Origin: JAJDAT01 sp964570665
Lineage (GTDB): Bacteria > Nitrospinota > Nitrospinia > Nitrospinales > JAJDAT01
Assembly: GCA_964570665.1 (NCBI GenBank)
Contig: CAZMZH010000004.1
Location: forward strand, 186,001 to 250,000
Direction of reading: 5' to 3'
Length of the DNA stretch: 64,000 nucleotides
Position numbers and translations under genes: made by a program. Positions 1-9,369 of the stretch are shown here, one piece after another. Each line of letters begins with the position of its first letter. The first letter of the stretch is position 1. A model generated the notes under the pieces. It was not told the DNA's origin, did no database searches, and saw nothing but the letters and a program-made list of their open reading frames with translations.

Positions 1-1402
1 TAAAGACATCATAAGTAAAGAAGGAAGCCTTGACTCCTTTAAAGATCGATTCGTTGAGTTTTATCATCTTTTGTCGCTTCTCTTTGATGAAAAAAATCAC
101 GCAGCGCGCGCCGAAGAAAATTTAGCCCGGGCTTTTAAATTAGATAAATCAAATATCGAAACTATTTTTCGCATGGGATTGCGCTATTACGATAAAGGCG
201 ATTACGAAATTTCTGGAAAAGCATTTGCCCGACTTTTAAAAATTGCAGAACTCGCAAAAAGAGCCGGAAAAATAGAGCAATTATTTGGAGAGAAAAAACG
301 GTTGGCGACCCTAGGAAACTTGGGAATTCATTATTTTGACCAAAAAGACTACGAAAAAGCGGAAGAAGTTTTTAATTATGTAACCGCTTTAGCGCAAATT
401 GGATTAAAAGAAAGCGAATGCTCCTTGAGCCAAGTTTTAGACCTTTCTAATTCCGAATCCGAAGCTAGTTTCTATTTGGGCAAAATTCAAATGGAACGCA
501 ACAAGAGAATGGAAGCCTTAAAACATTTAGAACATTCCATTCAATTAAATGGCAACGACAAAGCCAATGCGCTATTAGGACTTTTGTATTTCAAACTAGG
601 AAAAATTGAAGAGGCTCTTAAATGCTATCAGGACGCAGTTAAAAATAATCCAAACAACCGCGATGGGATGCGAGGAATTTTTGAAATTTTCGAAATGGAA
701 AACCGTCCGCTTGAAGATTATTTAGATATTATCGATCTTGATAGTAACCCGGATAATTCGACTAAGCGGTTCTTTGTCGCCGAAGCTTATTTAATATTTG
801 CCATGAAAAGTAAGCTCTCCAAATTTAAAGAGCCGGAAAACACAACAGTCCCCTACGATATTTTAAATAAAATCGTCGCGCGCTTAGAAAAAGCCGAAAC
901 CGCTTTTGCAGCCTCGTTTCAAAAAAACGATCCAGATATCGACAAAGAATTTGAAGAAATCATCAAAAGTAAAATTGTCGAATCAAGGAACTGGCTAAAA
1001 ATACTAAGAGATTATAGAAAACAAAAAACCGGTATTTATTGGCAGAAAATGACTATTGATTCCGTGCAAAGTTTTGAGTTGTATTTTGAATGGTCTGATA
1101 AAATTCCTTACGATTCCTCGCTCAGGCGTTATGAAGAAATTAGAAAAACAGCGGACAAAAATCCTATTCCCTATCTTTATATAGGCAAGGCTCAACTAAG
1201 GGAAGTAATTAAGGCAACTGAAAGTAAAAAGGAAGCTCTTCAACCGGCAGCTATGATCCAATTACTTGACGAAGCGACCAAAAATTTCAATAAGGCCAAA
1301 AACCTAGAACTCGAAAATGGCCCCCTAACGGCGCCAATTCAAAAACAGCAAGAGCTCCTAAAGGAAATTCAACTAAGCGTCGTCAAATCCGCTAAAAAAT
1401 AA
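1..1402 (+). CDS. TPR-repeat protein, C-terminal part (5' end outside window)
   Basis: The reading frame is already open at base 2 and runs to a TAA ending at 1402, so the gene begins before the window. A TTG at 71 is inside the gene and is not a convincing start. The product is helical, with TPR-like units: a clear pair near the middle (ALLGLLYFKLGKIEEALKCY) and a copy near the C-terminus (PYLYIGKAQLREV). It has no signal peptide or membrane segment in the visible part. TPR proteins act as protein-binding scaffolds; the partner is unknown. It converges with the minus-strand TIR gene 37 bp away. Confidence 0.75.
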   Translation, partial: KDIISKEGSLDSFKDRFVEFYHLLSLLFDEKNHAARAEENLARAFKLDKSNIETIFRMGLRYYDKGDYEISGKAFARLLKIAELAKRAGKIEQLFGEKKRLATLGNLGIHYFDQKDYEKAEEVFNYVTALAQIGLKESECSLSQVLDLSNSESEASFYLGKIQMERNKRMEALKHLEHSIQLNGNDKANALLGLLYFKLGKIEEALKCYQDAVKNNPNNRDGMRGIFEIFEMENRPLEDYLDIIDLDSNPDNSTKRFFVAEAYLIFAMKSKLSKFKEPENTTVPYDILNKIVARLEKAETAFAASFQKNDPDIDKEFEEIIKSKIVESRNWLKILRDYRKQKTGIYWQKMTIDSVQSFELYFEWSDKIPYDSSLRRYEEIRKTADKNPIPYLYIGKAQLREVIKATESKKEALQPAAMIQLLDEATKNFNKAKNLELENGPLTAPIQKQQELLKEIQLSVVKSAKK

Positions 1403-1439
1403 GGAAATCGCTCCGCCTCAAAAAATCCCGATTGAATAG

Positions 1440-2654
1440 TCAGTTTTGGTCAAAGTTTGCAATTGGATATTCTATTTGTAATTCATTTAATAAATTTGCA
1501 AAACTTTTTTGGTAATCCCCCCCACTTTTCCATCCGCTGAAGTCTATCGAAGCGCTTTCTAAATTTAAATCCTTTACCCAACTTTCAAAGGCTTCTTCAC
1601 CTTTTCCATCTACAATAATAGGAAATAATATCTTAGCTTTTTGAAAATCGTCAAAATTATATTTGCATTGATCTTTTAATTCTTCGCGCAATTCCAAATT
1701 CATTCTGTGTTCTCTTTTAAGAGCTTTTTCTACCTCCCCTCTTAACCATTTTGATTTAACAGAATCTTCCGAAATCAAAAACAGACGCTTCTCGTTGTCT
1801 CGAACCGTTTTATCGCATATTTCCTCATACCAATTTTTTTCTTTATCCCTTTTTGGAACAAACCAGCATCGCAAACCTTTTTCTTGTAAGTTGCCATGAA
1901 TTTTTTTTGCCAGCACATCGTCTTCTTTTGAATGACTAATAAAACATGAATGTTTTTGAGCCAAGTTAAGCGATTGTAAAAGCGTCGGGATGTTATTTAT
2001 AAAAGGATCTGAAAACCCACAATCTCTTAAAAACTTTTCCGGTATATTTTTTGATCGAATCAAAGTTTGTTGATCGATGGTAGAAGGCCCGCAAGAAACC
2101 ACTTTATCTAGCCCCTTAGTTTTGGACAAATCATTTTCGCTAAAAATTGTCGATTTTATTTCGGCCTCCTCAAAATTGGTGCCGATCAAAATTGCCCTAG
2201 TAAAATTGACCCCATAAAGCTTCGACCACATAAAGTTAGACGCTCTTAAATTTGCGTTGAAAAAATTGGCCGATATTAGGTTCGCTCTACAAAAGTCGGT
2301 AGATTTAAGATCTGCCATAAAGAAATTTGCTAATTCCAAATTAGCGTCCATAAAATCGACATGTCTAAGGTTGGCGTTGGTAAAGTTAACCCTTTGTAAA
2401 TTAGCTTCGTCAAAAACGGCCGTCAAAAGATTCGCATTTTCGAGATTTGCTCCCTCCAAATCGGCTCCATGGAAATCAACGCCCGTTAAGTCCGTTCCAT
2501 AAAAATTAACGTCCGTTAAGTTGGCCAATGCAAGACTTGGAATGATTAAGTTAGTTTCCGATAAATCGGGTTTTATATCGGGATTGTCTTCCCGCCATTC
2601 ATTCCAGTCTTCGACATCCTTGTTAATAATTTCAAAATGTTCGGGATTTGCCAT
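1440..2654 (-). CDS. Pentapeptide-repeat protein with C-terminal TIR domain
   Basis: This 404-residue protein has an acidic N-terminus, then a right-handed beta-helix of pentapeptide repeats (residues about 39-182) with A-N/D-L every five residues in strict register. A linker containing IPEKFLRDCG follows, then a TIR domain (about 234-390) starting CFISHSKEDD and containing WLRGEVEKAL. Glu307 in that helix aligns by eye with the catalytic Glu of SARM1-type NADase TIRs. TIR domains cleave NAD or make signalling nucleotides; pentapeptide-TIR fusions occur in cyanobacteria and other bacteria with no settled role. No obvious partner gene adjoins it. No signal peptide is seen, so it is probably cytoplasmic. 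NAD hydrolysis and a defence role are inferences. Confidence 0.9.
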   Translation of the reverse strand: MANPEHFEIINKDVEDWNEWREDNPDIKPDLSETNLIIPSLALANLTDVNFYGTDLTGVDFHGADLEGANLENANLLTAVFDEANLQRVNFTNANLRHVDFMDANLELANFFMADLKSTDFCRANLISANFFNANLRASNFMWSKLYGVNFTRAILIGTNFEEAEIKSTIFSENDLSKTKGLDKVVSCGPSTIDQQTLIRSKNIPEKFLRDCGFSDPFINNIPTLLQSLNLAQKHSCFISHSKEDDVLAKKIHGNLQEKGLRCWFVPKRDKEKNWYEEICDKTVRDNEKRLFLISEDSVKSKWLRGEVEKALKREHRMNLELREELKDQCKYNFDDFQKAKILFPIIVDGKGEEAFESWVKDLNLESASIDFSGWKSGGDYQKSFANLLNELQIEYPIANFDQN

Positions 2655-2785
2655 AAATTATTTGACTGTATTTTAAATAATTGTCGATAGAAAATAGGGA
2701 TGACCGCTTTAAGCGTCAAGAGGTGAGGAATTATATCAAGAGACTAAGACAAATCAAACCTTAGAAAAACCATCAGGTTGAAAAT

Positions 2786-3697
2786 TTATTCTACTGAGGC
2801 AGTTTTAATTTGATTGTATCCCTGTTCTTTGGCTTGGGTGAGAGCGTTGTCTACAGCTTTTATATAATCCCATGGGGATAACTCGTCATTAGGAACAGAA
2901 GTTATGACTCCCTGACTAAGGGTGATCACATCGGAAACCTGCGAATGGGAGTGGGGAATATTTAACTTTTTAATGTTGCTTTCAATTTTGCTGGCCAAGG
3001 TTAAAGTTTGCTGTAACTCCGTTTCGGGTAAAATTGCCCCAAATTTTTCTTGTCCATAGCGGGCCACAAAATCAGCCGGTCTACGAATCGTTTGCTCTAA
3101 AACTTTTGCGACATTATCCAGACAAAAATCTCCCGCAGAAAAACCATAGTTTTCATAAAAGCTATTAATAAAATCAACTTCTATAAAAATAATAGATATA
3201 GGTAATTTGGAACGTCTAGCTCTTCCCACTTCCATTTCAAGGGTTTCGTCAAACCTACGCTTGTTTGGAATATTGGTCAATCTATCGATAGATAATAAAT
3301 TTTCCAACATGTCGCTTTTTTGTTTTAAATTTAAATGTGTTTTGATGCGGGCAACGACTATCGGAATATTAAGAGGTTTAATAATAAAATCGACACAACC
3401 AGCTTCAAATCCCTTAATTTCTTCTTCTATCGCCGATATAAAAATAACGGGAATATTCTGGGTTGTTTCGGCCCTTTTAAGTTTTTTACAGGTTTCATAT
3501 CCTTCTACTGTTTGGAGCTGGGTGTCCAAAAGAATTAGATCGGGTGGATCTTCCGACCTCGCAGCCGATAAAACTTTTTCTCCATCGTTTACAACAATCA
3601 CTTCGTAAAAATGCTGTAACGCCTCGCAAAGTATTTTTGTACTCACCGACATATCGTCGGCGACCAATATTTTTTGTTTCAAGAATTTGTTGACCAT
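2786..3697 (-). CDS. Response regulator with degenerate GGDEF domain
   Basis: This 303-residue protein has an N-terminal receiver (about 8-122) with the acidic pair Asp14-Asp15, phospho-acceptor Asp58 and Lys107. A diguanylate-cyclase-fold domain (about 130-298) follows. The signature that should read GGDEF is GQEKF at 215-219, so diguanylate cyclase activity is unlikely; it may bind a nucleotide or act as a scaffold. An AAAGG ribosome site precedes ATG at 3697. It lies 43 bp downstream of the MBL/cNMP-binding gene on the same strand and is probably co-transcribed with it. Confidence 0.88.
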   Translation of the reverse strand: MVNKFLKQKILVADDMSVSTKILCEALQHFYEVIVVNDGEKVLSAARSEDPPDLILLDTQLQTVEGYETCKKLKRAETTQNIPVIFISAIEEEIKGFEAGCVDFIIKPLNIPIVVARIKTHLNLKQKSDMLENLLSIDRLTNIPNKRRFDETLEMEVGRARRSKLPISIIFIEVDFINSFYENYGFSAGDFCLDNVAKVLEQTIRRPADFVARYGQEKFGAILPETELQQTLTLASKIESNIKKLNIPHSHSQVSDVITLSQGVITSVPNDELSPWDYIKAVDNALTQAKEQGYNQIKTASVE

Positions 3698-3740
3698 TGA
3701 ACCTTTTAACCAACCCTTTTATAAAAACCCGCTTTTTTAA

Positions 3741-5939
3741 TCAAACGCTCTTTATCTTAGATCTACGTTCGGATATTTCCAGTAACTTCCAAAGAATTAT
3801 TGGAATATCCATAAGAAAATTCCCGTCTATTTCATAAACGCTAGATTGTTTTGACGAACGGATTTCCAATGATTCAAACTTATCTCCAATGATCGAATCT
3901 TCCCCGCAGAATTCACCAGGTTCTATGGTATCTATCGCTTCGCCTTTTGACAGAATCTCTAATTCACCGCTCTTTAACAATATCAATTCGGGTTTACTGC
4001 CTATTAAACGAGTTTTCCCCTTTGGATATTGTTTCAATTCAAATTGTTGAGAAATTTTATTTAGGATTGGGTAAGAAACCATTTCACCAAACAACCAAGT
4101 ATTTTGCAGAAATTCCCGGTTGTCTATGGTTGTATGATAGTTTTGATATAGTTTATTTCGTTTAATAAACTTGTTATAAAAAGAGCCAGGAATTTGAAGC
4201 GTTCTTATATAACTTTCTGCGCGAACCGTTTCCATTGAAGAACAATTCATAAGTCCCGAAAGCTCGCCTACTAAGGAACCGGTTGAAATCATTCTTTGTC
4301 TACCCGTTTTAGAATGAATTGTTTCCACCATCCCAGTTAATATCAAATAAATAAAAGGGGTTGTTTCGCCAGCTTTAATCAATATAGTCCCCGCATTAAA
4401 CGACTCTACTTGAAAATTTAACATCATACGTAAATCTTCGGAAGGAGCGTCGGGGAAATAATCCCGCATTAACTGGGCGGCTATTCGCATAGTATAATCT
4501 TGATTGCTCGATATTAAAACATCAACCATCCCAAAGGGAGCGCTCGAGCCAATTTCCTTTTCTTGAACGGTCAGTTTTTCAGATTTATGAGATAAAACAA
4601 TTTTTTTCGAATTATCTTCTAAAAAATCTTCAGCGTTTCCGTGGATTAATCCTCCTCCAACGTCAATCTTCTTAATATCGGCAGGCTCTAAGTATTCTGC
4701 CTTCACTTGCTCATAGAAATGTTGCGATATCCCCGGCTCGGTTTTATCGTCTGTCATCATATTTTTTAAAATGTCCAAACCCGCAATATCCGCCAAATGG
4801 GCATAGGTGCAATACCCTTTTTCCCAGAGGGTTCGAAAAGTATAAATATTTGTTTCCACCGGATGAGGAGACAATGTTGGTTTTACTTCAAGCCCTTCAA
4901 CATTATTCCAAACATCAAATTCTAAATCGCAAATCTCAAAATAGTTGCCCAGGCGGTCTTTATCCCAATTGAATAAGGCTGACAATTTTTTAGTTACGGA
5001 GGTTCTCACTAAAGGGGTGGAATAAAATTTAATCCTGTGATCGGCGCGTAAAAGGGTCGGAAGTCCTGCAAAATGATCGTCATGACCATGGGTTTGAAAA
5101 ATACCTTCGATTTCATTCACTCCAATCCCTAAAGCCGTTAAACTTGTTAATATATTTGGTCCAGCGTCAATCAGGTATATTTTTTCTTGAAAAACTAAAA
5201 CGCTGGACATGCACGGCCGGTTAATATCCCATCCGTCGCCGTCTCCGGAATGAATCACAGAAAAATATTCTGGTTTGATTTGGTAAAACCCAAGTTCATA
5301 AGCTGGTTCGTAATCTTCATCCTCAAATAACGTTAAATCTACTTCAATCGACTCGCCTTTATAATTAAACTCATATCGATTAAAACTTTTGCGTTTAATC
5401 GTTATCCCATTTCTTATTTCAACTAAATCTTGGTTAACTACTTTTGAATCGAGGAGCTCTTTGGTTTGCCCAATATGGCCAAAAGCAAATTTAAGCTTTA
5501 ACCGCATCATTTCCTCTGCCGCCTCTTCCTCTATTCCGGCATCCATGATTTCCTCTTTGGAAATCAGTCCATAGTTTCCTCGATAAATGTATTCCATCTG
5601 AGCGTTAACTTGTTTTTCTTCGCCAATTAAAATGGGTTTGATACCGGTGTTATTTGGATGATCCGGAATGGCCATACCCTGCATATACAACATTTGTAGT
5701 ACAGGAAACTCCGCCAAATTAGAGAAACGACCTTTTTGCACCAAAATATCAGACAACAAAATAGCGTTTGGTCCCGATTGAAATAAACGCCCATTTTTTT
5801 CAATATTCTTAATAAGCCCTTTTTTAATCAGATGCTTCATAATGTCTTCTGGACAACCACACAGGCAATTGAAATCTGCCTCCTTTATGGAAATCCAATA
5901 AACGCCAGAAATTATTTTAATTTTCTCGATATGAGCCAT
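3741..5939 (-). CDS. MBL-fold hydrolase with two C-terminal cyclic-nucleotide-binding domains
   Basis: This 732-residue protein has an N-terminal region (1-220) with no family I recognise, including a Cys-rich stretch CLCGCP. A metallo-beta-lactamase domain (about 225-455) carries metal motif HGHDDH at 284-289, with further candidate ligands His359, Asp384 and His451. Two cNMP-binding (CAP_ED-like) domains follow at about 495-595 and 620-720; the first keeps GEL and TVRAES, typical of a phosphate-binding cassette, and the second is more diverged. No transmembrane segment is evident. The architecture suggests a metal-dependent hydrolase gated by a cyclic nucleotide; the substrate is unknown. 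The neighbouring downstream gene is a receiver/degenerate-GGDEF protein. Confidence 0.88.
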   Translation of the reverse strand: MAHIEKIKIISGVYWISIKEADFNCLCGCPEDIMKHLIKKGLIKNIEKNGRLFQSGPNAILLSDILVQKGRFSNLAEFPVLQMLYMQGMAIPDHPNNTGIKPILIGEEKQVNAQMEYIYRGNYGLISKEEIMDAGIEEEAAEEMMRLKLKFAFGHIGQTKELLDSKVVNQDLVEIRNGITIKRKSFNRYEFNYKGESIEVDLTLFEDEDYEPAYELGFYQIKPEYFSVIHSGDGDGWDINRPCMSSVLVFQEKIYLIDAGPNILTSLTALGIGVNEIEGIFQTHGHDDHFAGLPTLLRADHRIKFYSTPLVRTSVTKKLSALFNWDKDRLGNYFEICDLEFDVWNNVEGLEVKPTLSPHPVETNIYTFRTLWEKGYCTYAHLADIAGLDILKNMMTDDKTEPGISQHFYEQVKAEYLEPADIKKIDVGGGLIHGNAEDFLEDNSKKIVLSHKSEKLTVQEKEIGSSAPFGMVDVLISSNQDYTMRIAAQLMRDYFPDAPSEDLRMMLNFQVESFNAGTILIKAGETTPFIYLILTGMVETIHSKTGRQRMISTGSLVGELSGLMNCSSMETVRAESYIRTLQIPGSFYNKFIKRNKLYQNYHTTIDNREFLQNTWLFGEMVSYPILNKISQQFELKQYPKGKTRLIGSKPELILLKSGELEILSKGEAIDTIEPGEFCGEDSIIGDKFESLEIRSSKQSSVYEIDGNFLMDIPIILWKLLEISERRSKIKSV

Positions 5940-6185
5940 AGATTTTACTTTTAAGGCTGTACGTCCAAATTAAGCCGCGAACAAAATTACAAGGACTAAT
6001 TAAGAATCAGATTTTTTCGGGTTATTATATGGAAATACTATCGAAATAACGACATAGAGTCAATTTGAAAATGAAAATCAAGGATGTAAATGAAAATCTA
6101 ACGAAGAAGAAAAAACTGATTTTTTTTGAATATTTATCAATTTATTACAAGTCTCTATTGATATTTTTAGGAGGAAAGGCGAACT

Positions 6186-7055
6186 TTATTTATCGAGGTA
6201 ATTAATTTTTTTAACAATACAAAGAGTTCCCAAAAATTTTTTATCTGCTCCCTTTTCCATAATCACATTATTAGGAAGATTCCAAATTCCAAACGAATCG
6301 ATCAAAAAAGAGCGCGTATGATCCTTCATATTAGAGGAAGAGTTTTCATTTACACGAAAGTCTACTTTTTTGTCAAATGTGGCTCTTTCACCAAACCTTT
6401 TGGTAGCGATTTGAACCAATTCATGAGAACTGGATTCGAAGGATATTAGATCTTTAAGAGATTTCTCTTTTATTTCGTCTTTTTTAAAATCTAAAGAGGA
6501 GCAAAACTTGTGATTTGAGTGTAAAACTCTACCTTTTGAATCCAGTCGAAAAATACCATCTGAAGACTTTTCAAGAATGACACGATACTGATTATTACTT
6601 TCGATCATTACAGTATTTTGTTCATCAAGTTTCGTATTTAGTCTTTCATGTTCCTGAAGCAATTTTCTAATTTTAAGGTGAGCGTTTATCCGGCTTAAGA
6701 CTTCTTCACTATTAAATGATTTTGTAATGTAATCCACCCCTCCTAAATGAAATCCATTTAATATATCCTCAGCGTTCGATTTAGCGGTTAAAAATATTAT
6801 GGGAATATCTTTAGTGGCATGATTGCTTTTGATTTGTTTGCAAGTTTCGAAACCATCTATTCCATCCATCATAATATCTAGTAGAATTAAATCTGGAATA
6901 TCAATTTCCAAAAACTTAAGAGCTTCTTCTCCCGATGTTGCCGAAAATACTTTATAGCCCTGCTCTTTTATCATTGCGGAAAGAATTTCTAAGTTTGCCG
7001 GAGCGTCGTCTACAAGTAAAACCTTCATATCCTTTAATGAAATGGAATCCTTCAT
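6186..7055 (-). CDS. Response regulator with PAS-like output domain
   Basis: This 289-residue protein has a receiver (about 10-125) with Asp60 as phospho-acceptor and Lys112 in the TKSF motif, where TKPF is usual. A short coiled linker follows, then a PAS-like domain (about 155-285) with SDGIFRLDSKGRVLHSN. There is no DNA-binding or enzymatic domain. It is a clear paralogue of the gene at 43427-44284: both end with RFGERAT, a DSFGIWN motif and ADKKFLGTL. An AGGTAGGAAG ribosome site precedes ATG at 7055. It probably works as a single-domain phospho-relay or adaptor protein for one of the hybrid kinases; which one is unknown. Confidence 0.87.
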   Translation of the reverse strand: MKDSISLKDMKVLLVDDAPANLEILSAMIKEQGYKVFSATSGEEALKFLEIDIPDLILLDIMMDGIDGFETCKQIKSNHATKDIPIIFLTAKSNAEDILNGFHLGGVDYITKSFNSEEVLSRINAHLKIRKLLQEHERLNTKLDEQNTVMIESNNQYRVILEKSSDGIFRLDSKGRVLHSNHKFCSSLDFKKDEIKEKSLKDLISFESSSHELVQIATKRFGERATFDKKVDFRVNENSSSNMKDHTRSFLIDSFGIWNLPNNVIMEKGADKKFLGTLCIVKKINYLDK

Positions 7056-7236
7056 TTCTTCCTACCTCTTTTTTAACTGCATAAACTCGTTATATATTAT
7101 GCTGTCTCAATTTAATCGAAAACATTACAAAATATTTTTCCTATAATCATTTAAAAAAACAATCGTTTTTCTAGTATCCATGCTGAAGCCTATTTAGCAA
7201 TACAAATTGGCATTTTTTCTTTAATAAATTTTTTAA

Positions 7237-7665
7237 AAAATAAATTCCAAAAACCGGCTTTTACTATTTACTATCTTAATCTTATTAGCGCTAGATCTAG
7301 GCCGTTCAATATATGCACGTTTTGGATACGTCAACCCTTATGAATATTGGAAATCTGGTTTTGGTTCTAAATGGATTCGAAACAAAACACCAGATTTAGA
7401 AACTGGCATAGGAGGTTGGAGCGACCGAGAAATTAGTCGCGCAATTCGTAGCGGTATAACTCCCGATGGAAGAACGCTACATTGGCAAGGTATGATCTGG
7501 GATCATGCTAGTAATTGGGATGAAGAAGATATTCGATCTCTCATAACTTATCTTCGAACTATACCGGCCGTAAAAAAAATAATTCCCAAGACTATACCGG
7601 CAAGCAAGTCCGACTGCTCGTTATATGTCGTTTTCCTTGAACCTGAACAATTATCAAAATGTTAA
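7237..7665 (+). pseudogene. Decayed cytochrome c gene lacking start codon and haem motif
   Basis: The frame is open from 7237 (after a TAA at 7234-7236) to a TAA at 7663-7665, about 142 codons, with no ATG, GTG or TTG at the 5' end. It encodes a hydrophobic leader (LLLFTILILLALDLGRSIYA), then RFGYVNPYEYWKSGFGSKW, then the C-terminal half typical of class I cytochromes c from dehydrogenase-linked families: TPDLETGIGGWSDREISRAI, GITPDGR and DEEDIRSLITYLRTIP. No CxxCH is present; the haem-binding segment expected between leader and TPDLETGIGG is missing. I read it as an internally deleted pseudogene. A very small functional protein from an unusual start cannot be excluded. Confidence 0.7.
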
Positions 7666-7682
7666 ATTTCAATTTTTATCGT

Positions 7683-7723
7683 AAAAATAAAATGCCTCGA
7701 ACTCCTATAAGGAATTCGAGGCA
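7683..7723 (-). terminator. Rho-independent terminator of the beta-barrel gene
   Basis: A hairpin with arms TGCCTCGAA and TTCGAGGCA, extended inward to about 12 bp with one mismatch, has a 5-base loop at 7693-7723. On the minus strand it is followed by a U-rich tract (complement of 7683-7692). It lies 35 bp past the stop of the gene at 7759-8658 and also just after the cytochrome remnant on the plus strand. Confidence 0.75.
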
Positions 7724-7758
7724 GATAATCTCACAAAACTTAAAACGCAAAAATAAAC

Positions 7759-8658
7759 TTAAAAACTAATAATCATATCTAAGTGAGTTCGCCAATCAAT
7801 ATAATCTTTTCTATCCGTCACAGGAGCTTCATAGTTACCGCCAATCCGAATATTGTCGTTAACCACGTAGCGAGCTCCAGCAGATATTAGGGCGATATTA
7901 CCGGAATCGGTAGATCCAAAATTTAAAATATCAGCGCCTTCAAAATCGCCGGCGGTGCGGTTTCCGTTTCCAATATTGGCGTATCCATTAAATTCAATGG
8001 TTGGAAATAAGTTTGGGTAAATTTCATAATTTGCCGTGGCGGAATAATGAAACAAAGAACTATTATCATCGCCGTCTATAGCAATGTTAGGACCGAAGCT
8101 TCCCTGCAAACCTAATTTACCAAAGGCTTTACTTCCTGTAGCAAATATATCTACAAAACCCGAACCATTCCCCTGAAGTCTGATGCCGCTGCTCACTAAA
8201 GTACCTGTAGGCGGTTCGTATTCAACGCCAACGGTAAATATGCTATTGGCTTTCGCATCCGAATGGACAGCATACTTAAAACCTAATGAAATATTTGCAA
8301 GCCCCTCTTCGTCTTCCAATCCGGCCTTAAAGTTGGCATTGGCAAATCCATCTTTAGAAGCGATAAAACCAAGCCGTTCCGTTAAAGCAACCCGCACTTC
8401 AGCCGCATATAAATTAATATTACCACCCGTGGAAGCAAAAGTAGGAGCAATATCCGTATATTGGTGGATTAAACGTAATTCCGTAGTAATGTATGGAGTT
8501 TCGTTAAATAGTGGGTTTGCAACTGGCGGCACGTATCGCTTATGTTTAGTGGGTCCCTCTCCTAAAGAACCGTGAAAATCCCAATCAACCGCTATAGCCG
8601 GACTTGAAATAAATAAACCACATAAAAAGACAACTTTTGATATCAAACTAAATTTCAT
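7759..8658 (-). CDS. Outer-membrane beta-barrel protein of unknown substrate
   Basis: This 299-residue protein has a clear signal peptide (MKFSLISKVVFLCGLFISS, cleavage near AIA-VD). The mature part alternates polar and hydrophobic residues with many Gly/Asn turns and ends in Phe (DMIISF), the usual recognition signal of outer-membrane barrel proteins. It resembles the transporter/MetA-pathway-like barrel family in style, but I cannot assign a substrate. A strong GGGGGGAG ribosome site lies just before ATG at 8658. It is a single gene with its own terminator, divergent from marR. Confidence 0.75.
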   Translation of the reverse strand: MKFSLISKVVFLCGLFISSPAIAVDWDFHGSLGEGPTKHKRYVPPVANPLFNETPYITTELRLIHQYTDIAPTFASTGGNINLYAAEVRVALTERLGFIASKDGFANANFKAGLEDEEGLANISLGFKYAVHSDAKANSIFTVGVEYEPPTGTLVSSGIRLQGNGSGFVDIFATGSKAFGKLGLQGSFGPNIAIDGDDNSSLFHYSATANYEIYPNLFPTIEFNGYANIGNGNRTAGDFEGADILNFGSTDSGNIALISAGARYVVNDNIRIGGNYEAPVTDRKDYIDWRTHLDMIISF

Positions 8659-8854
8659 TGCACTCCCCCCATCATATAATTAAGGAAAAGAAAAGCGTTA
8701 AGCTAGATTCCTTTCACATGGAACTCAATATCTTAACTTCAAAAAAACATCACAGTTTTTCATAATGTAGATCTTCATTTTTCAAATTTATTCCCTAAAT
8801 AATTGTTTATTTACACCAAGAATAAAAAATACTAATTATCAAAACAAAATTTTA

Positions 8855-8905
8855 TTAGACAAAACACTTTTATGTGTATATACTCTTATTATGATCGATA
8901 ATAAG
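8855..8905 (+). promoter_or_regulatory. marR promoter with candidate MarR operators
   Basis: TTAGAC (8855-8860) and TATACT (8879-8884), spaced 18 bp, form a sigma-70-like promoter whose predicted start is at about 8891, the A of the marR ATG. The transcript may therefore be leaderless, which fits the lack of a ribosome site. GTGTATATAC (8874-8883) overlaps the -10 and recurs upstream of the next gene. A perfect inverted repeat CTTATTAT / ATAATAAG (8885-8905, 5-bp spacer) covers the start codon. Confidence 0.5.
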
Positions 8906-9352
8906 AAAACGAATATTTCAAAAAAAAGCGAACAAGTCCAAAACTGTACCTCTTTCCATTTAAGGAAGGCGTCTAGAGCCGTTACGCAAATGTTTGACGA
9001 AGCGCTAAAACCCTGTGGTCTATATTCAACACAATTTACTTTGTTAAACGCTATATTTTTTTCGCAACCGGCCACTATTACCAAACTATCCAAAGCCCTC
9101 ATCATGGATCGAACCACGCTGACTCGAAATTTAAACCCTCTTAAAAAAAATGGCTGGATAGAAATTTCACCAGGAGAGGATAAACGAACCAAAACCTTAT
9201 CCATTACCTCATCAGGTAAAAAAGTTTTAAACGACGCCACCCTTTATTGGAACCAAGTTCAAAAACAAGTCGTCGGAAAATTGGGAAAAAAACAGTGGGA
9301 AGAATTGTTGAATCAATTAACCTTTGTAGTACAAAAATTAAACCCATATTAA
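8891..9352 (+). CDS. MarR-family transcriptional regulator
   Basis: This 153-residue winged-helix protein has dimerisation helices at both ends and a central HTH: TITKLSKALIMDRTTLTRNL (recognition helix), then a wing with PGEDKRTKTLSIT, all standard MarR features. Its Asp-Arg pair (DKR) in the wing is conserved. It lies 45 bp upstream of, and in the same direction as, the iron-sulfur/SCP2 fusion gene, which it probably controls together with itself. The effector is unknown. A phenolic or electrophile ligand would be typical of the family but is not shown by the sequence. Confidence 0.9.
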   Translation: MIDNKKTNISKKSEQVQNCTSFHLRKASRAVTQMFDEALKPCGLYSTQFTLLNAIFFSQPATITKLSKALIMDRTTLTRNLNPLKKNGWIEISPGEDKRTKTLSITSSGKKVLNDATLYWNQVQKQVVGKLGKKQWEELLNQLTFVVQKLNPY

Positions 9353-9369
9353 TTTTTTATCGATAAAGA

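Noticed and set aside
2257..2502. Plus-strand frame antisense to the pentapeptide repeats
   Set aside because: It is the shadow of a strongly periodic coding region; the repetition is inherited from the opposite strand and it has no ribosome site.
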